16,069 nucleotides of DNA, taken from the NCBI GenBank assembly GCA_002372775.1, contig DFIJ01000087.1, positions 1-16,069 on the forward strand, read 5' to 3'. The first letter of the stretch is position 1, and each line of letters opens with the position of its first letter. The DNA comes from Christensenella sp. UBA3700 (GTDB taxonomy: Bacteria > Bacillota > Clostridia > Christensenellales > UBA3700). Position numbers and translations under genes: made by a program. Positions 8,172-16,069 of the stretch are shown here, piece by piece. The notes beneath the pieces were generated by a model. It did no database searches. It saw nothing but the letters and a program-made list of their open reading frames with translations, and was not told where the DNA came from.

Positions 8172-8203
8172 TCAGCATTAATTTTAATTAATGCTGATTT
8201 TTT
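8172..8203 (+). terminator. Rho-independent terminator between tube-like and tape measure genes
   Basis: TCAGCATTAA at 8172-8181 pairs with TTAATGCTGA at 8188-8197 (an extra A-T pair is possible), followed by six T at 8198-8203. The tape measure ribosome binding site (GGAGG, 8209-8213) follows at once, so some read-through must occur. Confidence 0.85.
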
Positions 8204-8221
8204 ATTTTGGAGGAAAAAGTA

Positions 8222-11200
8222 ATGCCAAGAAAAGAAGTTTTTAATCTAACAATTGATGTTGGCGCGAATATATCATAGGCGTAGTCTGCCGCCAAATCTT
8301 TACAATAGGCTTTTTCTAGGGTTAATTTAACCGAAGGAATTAAGAAAGGATTAGATAAGACTTTTGGTGATTTAGAGAAAGAATTAAATAATTTTGCTTC
8401 AATGACAAGCAAGCCTTTTACAGATATGAAAGATATTCAAAAGGCAGAAAAGTCGTTTGAAAAAATTAATGATTTATTAAATGAACTGCAAGTTTAGGGT
8501 AAAACTATTGCGGGAATGGATTTAAGTAAGTTTTTACCTAATGATACGGTTAATAAACTTAAATCTTTTAATGATTAGTTAAAATAGGTTAGGCAAAGTT
8601 AGGAAAATTTGTCTAGGCAAAAACTGGATTTAACTAAGCAATATGATGATTACAATAAAAGAATAAATGATGTAAAGAATGAATTATAGACTTTAAAAGA
8701 TATAGAAGATAATAGGTAGAAAACAGGTAAAGGACTTACATAGAGCCAACAAGATTAGGTTATACGATATACTAATGAATTAAAAAAGTTAGAAAGTGAA
8801 CAAGAAGAAGTAAATAAAAAAATCACGGATTTAAATAAAATTAAACCTGAAGGTCTTTAGAGACTACGTGAATCATTAAAAGAATTTAGTGGTGCTTCAA
8901 GCTTAAGGGAAATTCCTACTAATCTTGACAATATTTAGAAATATATTGATAATCTTTCTGATGAAGAAATAAAAAAAGTTGCTGTTGCCATGGGCGCAGT
9001 AAAAGATGAAAGTGAAAATCTTAGTCGTGGTCAATATATTCAAGAGATAACTAGACAACTCAATGATTGTGGAGATTAGGGTAGAGAGTTAAACGAAGTA
9101 GCAAAAGAAGTTGAACGTCTCGGTGAACAAGTAAAACAATTCTTCTCAATTGGTAACACAATTCAACTCTTTAAACGTGCAGTGCGCGATGCCATGGCTA
9201 CGGTTAAAGAACTTGATGCAACGATGACAGAAACCGCAACAGTTACTGATTTTTCAATTAGTGACATGTGGGAGCAGTTGCCACGCTATACTGATGAAGC
9301 TAATAAACTTGGTACTTCAATTAATTCACTTTATAAAGCTACGACACTTTATTATCAGCAAGGTCTTGATACAAATGAGGCTATGGCCCTTGGTATTGAA
9401 ACTATAAAGATGGCGCGTGTCGCAAATATGGATGCGGCACTTGCTACTGACTTGATGACGGCAGCACTCCGTGGATTTAACATGGAACTGAATGAAATGT
9501 CGGCCGTAAGGATTAACGATGTTTACTCAGAGCTTGCTGCTGTAACCGCTGCTGACACAGATGAAATCGGTATTGCAATTTCTAAGACGGCATCAATCGC
9601 GCACTCCGCAAATATGGAGTTCGAGACAACCGCTGCATTCCTCTCATAGATTATTGAAACAACGAGAGAGGCTCCAGAAACTGCCGGTACTGCAATGAAG
9701 ACGATTATTGCTCGTTTTTCAGAGGTTAAAAAGTTATATAGTGAAGGATAGATACTTGGAACTGATGAAGAAGGCGAAGCAATTAATGTAAATAAAATTT
9801 AGGAAGCTTTAAGAACCGTTGGTATTGATATGACGAAGTTCTTCGTTGGTGCTGAAGGGCTTGATGATGTACTCTTAAGGCTTGCTCAAAAATGGGATAC
9901 ACTTGATGTTGCGACACAAAGATATATCGCTACTTAGGCCGCCGGTTCTAGACAACAGTCACGTTTCTTGGCTATGATGAGTGACTATGATAGAACGATG
10001 GAACTGGTTAATGCAGCCTATGATAGTGCAGGATCTGGTCAGGCGCAATTTGAGAAGACACTTGATTCTATGCAAGCTAAGTTAGCTGAGTTGAAAAATG
10101 CTTGGGATTAGTTTGTTATGGGATTGGCAAATAATGAGATACTTAAGACTGGTGTAGATATACTTACCGGTATATTAAGTACAATTAATGATATTATTAG
10201 TGCCGTTTCTGGAAATAATGGATTAGTAAAGTCTATTTTAAGTCTTGGTTCTGCTTTTTTAGCATTACGTGGTGGTGCTAAAATTTTTGGCGGAAAAGAT
10301 GGGAAGGTTGGTTTATTAGATAAAATTATTGGAACCATTAAAGGTACAAATACTGAAAATAAAATAAAGAAAAATAGTTTACAAATTGGATAGTCTATAG
10401 GAAAAGCAATAGGTAAAGGTATTGAAGGTACTGGAAATATTGTTTAGAAGTCAATTAATAAAATTATTTCTTCAAAAGATAACGGTTTTTGGAAAAGCTT
10501 AAAAACTGATATATCAAACCTTTTTAATGGTAATAATATAGGAAAAGATTATAGTCAAGTTACCGAGGAATAGTATAAAGCTGCATATGATAAATTGTCT
10601 AAAGGTCAAAAATCTCATGCTACTTCTTTAATAAATAAAGGATAGAGAGAAGAAGCTATAAAATATATAGAGTAGCAAAAAATTGCAGTAGAGGGAGTAA
10701 TTGATAAAGAGCAAGCTTGGGCAGAAAGTAGCTAGAAAGTTGGTAATGCAATTTCAGGAGTCGGTATAGCTTTAACAACTGTAGGAGGTTTAATTTCTTA
10801 GCAGAATGAAGAGCTTGGTAATACTATTTCTACTCTTGGTTTAATTATTACAAGTGTAGGCGGTATAATTAGTATGTTTCCTGCTATTAAAGCGGGTATT
10901 GATAGTATAACCGCCTCTATGGCAGCTAATCCGGTAGGGGCAACAATTACGGCAATTGTTATTGGAATTACAACTTTAGTCACTTTGTTTAATGCTCTTT
11001 CCAATTCTTCAGAAAAAGCTTTAAAAAAAGCAGAAGAAAAAGCAAAAAAATCGGCTGAAGCTGCACGTGAAGCTTAGTAGGCTTATGATGATTTATTAAG
11101 TAATAGAAATAATTATAATGAACTCGAAAATAAAGTTAAATCATTGACAGAAGGAACTCGAGAGTGGACAGAAGCCGTTAGAGAGTTAAATACTGCAGTT

Positions 11201-14200
11201 CTTGAATTGACATAGAAATATGAAGGTTTAGAAATAGTAGTAGATGGCGCAGGCAATATTTCAATAACTGATGAAAGTTGGAATAAAGTTTAGGAACAAT
11301 AGAGAAAAAAATTACAAGAAAAATAGTTTACTGCTGCAAAAGATGCTATAGATAGAGAACAAAAAAGAGTTAAAAATGCTAGAGAAAATACTAAGATAAT
11401 AGATGGATCAGGTAAAGCTGTTACCGATATATAGACAAAAGAAAATGGTGAAATAGACGAAGAATGGGTAAAATCTTAGAATTATAATTGGGCTGAGACT
11501 GTAGACCTTACTGAAGCTGAAAAAAGTCTAGAAAGAGAACGAAAAAATTTAATTACATGGTTTGCTGCGGATATTATAAAAAATAAAGAAGAAGCCAACT
11601 AGATTAGCTCAGCTATGTCTAAAATTCTTGGAGAAGCTATAGATAATATACAAACTCCCGAAGAAATGTAGGGAAAAATAAAATAGTTTTAGGAAGAATT
11701 TGGAAAGTTATCAAATAAAGCCAAAGGTCTTTTTTCTGGAGAAGTTATTTTTGGAAATGCAATTGATGATTATAAAGATTTTGGTATTAGTGAAGAATTC
11801 TATAAAGAAAATACAGATGCAATAGATAAGTTAATAGAAGAAAATAAAAATAACGTAGAAAAAGTTTAGACAGAACTAGGTAGAGTTGGTTTAAGTCTTG
11901 ATGAAGTTGGCACAAAAGATGCAAAAGCATTTATTGATAAAACTTCTAAGATGAGTATTGGTTCAGCTAAAGCATTTTACAAAGCTTGGGATGATATTAG
12001 ACAAAAGAATCCAAATTTAGGGTCAAATTTACTTAATTTTGAAGCTAATAATATTAATGATTTAACTTCAATCGTAAAAATGATGCGTGAAGCTGGAGTT
12101 GAAGCCGAAAAAATTGAAGAATATTGGAAGGCCGCAACCGTAGGCGTGGAAAATTATGGTACAAAATTAGGTGATGTACTTAATAGAGGAGACGCATTAA
12201 GAGATTCTATAAAAAGTATAAATGAGCTTATTGAACGAGCTGATTCGGGTGCATTAACTCAAGAAGATGTAGAAAGAATTTTAGGTGCTGGTTTTGATAT
12301 TTCTAATCTTCAATAGACGGCAGAAGGGTGGCAATTAATTGGCGTTTCAATTGAAGAAGTAAGACGTGCTTTAAATGGAGATTTAGCCGAAGAAGAAGCA
12401 ATAACTACAGATATAATAAAAGAGCAAATACTTGAAACTCAAAAAGAGTTAGATAAATTAGCTAATATAAGTAATAATGACCCTGCTGCTATTGCACGAA
12501 GAGAATATTTAACAAATTAGTTATCAGAATTAGAAAAATCTTATACTGTCGCAGAAAAAAACGAAGCTTTTGCATAGGCATCTAAATATACTGCTTAGGA
12601 AAATGAAGTTCGGGGCGGTTCTGAAGAAAGCATAGTTTATAGTGCATAGAATGAAGCACAACGTGCGGGGTATGATACAGAAGAGCTTGATGCTTATGCG
12701 CTTTCTCTTTAGAATATAAATTAGAACTTATAGAATAATAAAGCTACAGCATACGAAGTTGCATTAAGCAATATGAATTTAAATGCAGGCTTAGATGAAA
12801 TTATAGGTAGCTATAATGATTGGGTAGGTTTAATTGATTAGGATTCTGGTTTAATTAAAGCTACTACTTCAGATGATGCTAAAGCTTATAATGATTTAAG
12901 AGATAGTGTTAACAAAATGCTTAACGCTTCTGAAGATTTATCTGACGAATTTTGGAATAATGCTAAAAATATTGAAAATATTAAAAAGGCTGCAGAAGGT
13001 GATACCGAAGCTCTTGGAGAATTATAGGTTGCGGCTGCACAAGATTATTTAATAAATTTAGGTTTAGATCCAGAAGCTCAAAATATAGTCAATGATTTTG
13101 CTAATGAGTTAGAAAATTGGGAATTACCAACGCTTGAAGCTGGAGTTGAATTAACTGGACAAGATGATTTTATTGCTGCTTGTCAAGAAATGATAAATGC
13201 TTCTGGCATGACTGCTGATTAGGTATCTGAGTATTTTAAGAGATTAGGTTATGATGTTGAATTTGATGGGCATACTACACCTATAACACAGACTCGTTAT
13301 TATCCATAGACATCTTATTCAATAAAAAGAGATGACGAAGGCAATATAACTGATATGATACCTTCTACCGATATGGTACCTGTTACTTGGACAGAAGATG
13401 TAATGGCCCCATCCATAAAAACTCTTACTTCTACTGGTTCTGGCGGTGGTGGAATTTCTACTAAGAACCTTACTGGTGGGAAGGGTAATGCAAGTAAAGG
13501 CAAGAAAGGCGGCGGTGGAGGCGGTGGTTCGTCCAAAAAACAAGATAATTGGAAGAATCCATATGACAAATACTATAATCTAACTGAAAAAATTAACGAA
13601 GCCCTTCGTACTCGTGAAAAAATAGAGCGTGATTATGACCGGATCCTTAAACGTAGAGAGCGCACTGCCGCAGAATTGCTTAAAAATTCGGCGCAAGAGA
13701 TTGCAAATCTTCGCCAAGAAGTTGAATATCAAAAGCGTCTCCAAGCTGGACGTCGTGAGCAAATTGAAAATCTTGCTAATGAACGTTATGATAATGGTGA
13801 CCAAAGAACTACCTTTGAAAAGATGGGTGTTACAAAGTATGCTAACTACAACTTTGATACTCAAACGATTCAAATTGATTGGGCCGCTATTGAAGCCGTA
13901 AGAGATGAAGAACTTGGCAAGGCAATTGAAGCATATGTCGGCCGCTTGGAAGAGTTGCAAGGACAATTTGAAGATACTCAAACAACCATTGAAGATATGG
14001 AAGATACCATTTGGGAAATTAACCAAAGAGGAAAAGAAGAGTATCTTAGTTTTGAACAAAGAATTATTGATGCTTTAATAAATGCTGACCAAAAATTAAT
14101 AGATGATTTAAGTGCAAAATTTGATAGTATAAATGAAGCTAATTCCCGCGTTTTATCTAGTATGCAAGAGTCGATAGACCTTGAGCGTTAGATAAGAGAT

Positions 14201-15529
14201 AATACTAAGACAGAAGATGATATTGCTTCAAAGGAAGCAAGCCTTGCTTATTTACGTCGTGACACATCCGGCGCGAACCAGATGGAGATTATGAAGCTTG
14301 AGCAAGATTTAGCCGATGCGAGGTAGAATTATTCTGATTAGTTAATTGATTAGGGAATGCAGAAGTTAAGTGACGAGAACGAGAAGGCTTCATAGCAGCG
14401 TTAGGAATAGATTGATATTATGCAAGCTATTCATGATTGGACAGTTTAGAGTGGTGGATTTAATGCAACGGCTGAAAGATTAATTAATGAAACTGCTGCA
14501 GCTGGAGAAGTAACAGAAGAAGTTAAGAAATTATTACAAGATAATGAAGGCTGGACTTCCATGACAAAATTTGCGGGTGAAGATTGGATGACTAAACTTG
14601 CAAATGAGTATAAAGCTGCCATGGAAGGTATGAGCAATTTTAAGGTTGACCAAGAGAAGCTTAAGCATACTTCTTCTAATAATACAATGTCGGTTCAAGA
14701 TGAACACGATGTAAATAAAACAGCAGATGTTTGGTTTGATAATACATTACAACGTTGGATTGATAAATCTGGTAATCTTTATGATATTTATTGGGATGCT
14801 ACTGCTAATAAAGGTAGTGGTGCATATGTATATAGTAATAAATAGGCTAAAGACACTACCGATCCAAATGCTTGGCTAAAAGATTATTTAGCTTCAATAT
14901 AGAAAGCTTTGGATGGAAAAGCTTCAAGTACATCAGGTAGTAATACTGGTGGTAATAGTGGTAATAGTGGTAATAGTGGATCAGGTAACAAGACTTCTGC
15001 ACCAAAAAAATATTATAGAGCTTAGATAAAAGATGGGCCAAATACTTTATGGACGGGTAGTACAAAACATTCTTCTACTTCAGCCGCCGAAAAAGAGGCT
15101 AAAGAGTATTTAGGAAAAATGAGACAAGATAAATATAATGCATGGAAAAATGCTTCTTCTTCAGAAAAAGAAATTTTTAGACAAATATTAGCGCAATGGA
15201 ATAGGGCTAATGCTTCTTATAAAACGTATAAAACCGGCGGCTTAAGCACTCAAACAGGTCTCGCATGGCTCGACGGAACCGCATCCCACCCAGAGCTCGT
15301 ATTAAATGCGCGCGATACCGAAAACTTTATCCAATTAAAAGATATTCTCTCCGATATGGGGTCACTCGACAAACTTCAAAATGGTGGAGATAACTACTAT
15401 AATTTCGACATTAAAGTAGACCAGTTAGCAAATGATTATGATGTTGATAAGTTAATTGGAAAAATTAAAAATGAAATTAACAAAGACGCAACTTACCGCA
15501 ACGTAAATGCGATTAACTTAATTCGTTAA
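8222..15529 (+). CDS. Tail tape measure protein (62 in-frame TAG)
   Basis: One frame of 2435 residues runs from ATG (GGAGG 8 bases upstream) to TAA. I read it codon by codon and found 62 TAGs but no internal TAA or TGA. The first TAGs are codons 19, 21 and 29, so the standard code allows only an 18-residue peptide. Domains: helical, coiled-coil-like N-terminus (residues 1-290); a TP901-type tape measure core (about 320-640) with ELDATMTETATVTDF and RQQSRFLAMMSDYDR; hydrophobic segments at about 633-690 and 840-926, probably able to enter the host membrane; long charged coiled-coil regions; a Gly-rich linker near 1740-1775; a Ser/Gly/Asn repeat near 2238-2258; and the end YKTGGLSTQTGLAWLDGTAS. 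It sets tail length and helps deliver DNA. At roughly 0.15 nm per residue the tail would be near 360 nm, an estimate. Confidence 0.93.
13310..14188 (+). other. TAG-free, CAA-only segment of the tape measure gene
   Basis: For 293 codons inside the tape measure frame there is no TAG, and the 16 Gln codons between 13355 and 14188 are all CAA. The segment covers the Gly-rich linker and the following coiled coil (for example RQEVEYQKRLQAGRREQ). More CGT/CGC Arg and GCC/ACC/CTC codons appear here than in the flanks. Codon use resembles neither the CAG-only capsid genes nor the TAG-rich flanks. It may be a recombined-in segment or one under different codon selection. Confidence 0.7.
13430..13545 (+). 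other. Glycine-rich linker in the tape measure protein
   Basis: The frame encodes two Gly runs, GSGGGG and later KGGGGGGGSS, separated by a Lys/Gly/Ser/Asn stretch (about residues 1738-1775). This is a flexible, basic, low-complexity hinge between the middle region and the long coiled coil. On the DNA level it is a GGC/GGT-rich tract whose complement gives a spurious proline-rich frame. Confidence 0.8.
14324..14410 (+). other. Cluster of six in-frame TAG codons in the tape measure gene
   Basis: TAG codons at 14324, 14339, 14351, 14393, 14402 and 14408 fall within 29 codons. Read as Gln they give a plausible polar helix: ARQNYSDQLIDQGMQKLS, then KASQQRQEQIDIMQAIHDW. Another TAG follows at 14447. 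It is the densest TAG patch in the window and a demanding place for suppression by a tRNA. Confidence 0.85.
14951..14977 (+). repeat. Three tandem copies of GGTAATAGT inside the tape measure gene
   Basis: Three perfect direct copies of a 9-base unit, encoding Gly-Asn-Ser three times, sit within a Gly/Ser/Asn/Thr-rich linker at 14934-14993. The repeat keeps the frame, so copy-number change by slippage would alter linker length by three residues without breaking the protein. Confidence 0.9.
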
Positions 15530-15546
15530 GTTTAGGAGGAAAAGGA

Positions 15547-16069
15547 ATGGCATCAAGAGCTTACTTTAAAGGTGACTTTATGGGATTTACTTTTGATGGT
15601 AAACATTCTTCCGATATGGGAATCGTTAGAACAAGTGATGGGAGTAGATACAATTCTGAACTACTCCCATCGTTTAACGATGTTACAGTTGCCGTTCCTG
15701 GCGGGGACGGGACTTATTATTTCGGAAGTTATTATCAGCAAAAAGTTTTTTCAGTCCCTTTTGCCACAGATGAACTTACGGAAAGTGAGTTTAGAGAGTT
15801 AAGAAAATGGTTTGGAGATAAAGGAATTCATTAGTTGATATTCGATGAGGCGCCGTATAAGGCTTATAGTGCGAAGATTGCGGCAGTACCAAATTTTAAT
15901 TATATATGTTTTGATGAAATTGCACCAATGGAAAGAAGCGCAGGTGTGCAGAGGATTTATAAGGGCGAAGGTACGATTTAGTTTGTATGCTATTATCCGT
16001 TCGCGCGCAGTGTAAATAAATATTTAAGTGAATATGATGGATACGATACTTTTAGATATTTTTTAACTT
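15547..16069 (+). CDS. Distal tail protein (Dit), 3' truncated (2 in-frame TAG)
   Basis: The frame starts at ATG 15547 with AGGAGG at 15534-15539 and is still open at the window edge after 174 codons, reading through TAGs at 15832 and 15979. The N-terminal motifs GFTFDGKHSSDMGIVRTSDG and PGGDGTYYFGSYYQQKVFSV, then LRKWFGDKGIHQLIFDE and YKGEGTIQFVCYYPFARS, are typical of the siphovirus distal tail protein. That protein forms the hexameric hub joining tube to tail tip or baseplate and follows the tape measure gene in Gram-positive phages. Glutamine in KGEGTIQF, encoded by TAG 15979, fits the family well and is good evidence for the TAG assignment. The C-terminal part lies outside the window. 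Confidence 0.88.

Noticed and set aside
13315..13569. Minus-strand proline-rich open frame
   Set aside because: It is the complement of the Gly codons in the tape measure linker, has no ribosome binding site, and lies antisense inside a well-supported gene.
14951..14977. Short direct repeats as a CRISPR array or regulatory iterons
   Set aside because: The units are 9 bases, contiguous without spacers, in frame and coding for a Gly-Asn-Ser linker.
8222..15529. Tape measure region as a decayed pseudogene with many nonsense mutations
   Set aside because: Only TAG appears in frame (62 times), with no TAA, TGA or frameshift in 2435 codons. Random decay would give all three stops, and the domain order is complete.
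1..16069. TGA recoding (Trp or Gly code) as in some other gut phages and bacteria
   Set aside because: No in-frame TGA was found inside any gene, Trp is encoded by TGG, and two genes end in TGA at overlapping junctions.
1..16069. TAG as pyrrolysine, or as a site for programmed read-through of single genes
   Set aside because: The number, clustering and spread of TAGs over many genes do not fit rare special insertion. Motif context favours Gln, although Tyr or another residue cannot be formally excluded by eye.

Overview
The window is a late structural module (head, neck and tail) of a long-tailed, siphovirus-type bacteriophage or prophage. All genes are on the + strand and packed almost without gaps (longest non-coding stretch about 100 bases). 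The decisive feature is the genetic code. TAG is not a stop here: I count about 83 in-frame TAG codons across 10 of the 14 genes, no gene ends in TAG, and every complete gene ends in TAA (or TGA twice, both at overlapping gene junctions). Where TAG falls in recognisable conserved motifs, glutamine fits. This is the TAG-to-Gln code (translation table 15) known from some gut phages. Read with the standard code, the region falls apart into small fragments, and the tape measure gene breaks into more than 60 pieces. The DNA is AT-rich and AGGAGG-type ribosome binding sites are strong and frequent. This points to a Firmicutes (Clostridia-like) host in a gut-type environment rather than Bacteroidetes; that is inference.

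Layout: 1-330, end of the portal protein; 320-1690, prohead protease fused to a coiled-coil scaffold; 1709-2254, probable capsid decoration or accessory protein; 2280-3329, major capsid protein, followed by a terminator; 3432-3911, conserved protein of unknown role; 3914-6547, five tightly coupled, overlapping genes for head-tail connection, head closure, tail completion and probable tail assembly; 6564-7313, tail tube protein plus terminator; 7374-8165, a divergent second tail-tube-like protein plus terminator; 8222-15529, a giant tape measure protein (2435 residues, 62 in-frame TAGs by hand count); 15547-end, distal tail protein (Dit), cut by the window edge.

The genes would act in order: scaffold and capsid protein form a prohead on the portal, the protease matures it, neck proteins close the head, tube subunits polymerise around the tape measure, and Dit caps the tail tip. 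The most interesting pattern is how TAG and the other Gln codons are distributed. The capsid, capsid-accessory and tail tube genes use CAG for all 21 glutamines and never TAG. The protease, neck, closure, completion, tape measure and Dit genes use TAG. Within the protease-scaffold gene, three TAGs lie in and just after the active-site segment, upstream of a possible internal start that would yield scaffold alone without recoding. Bulk components could therefore be made with or without the alternative code, while the parts that complete and mature the virion need it.
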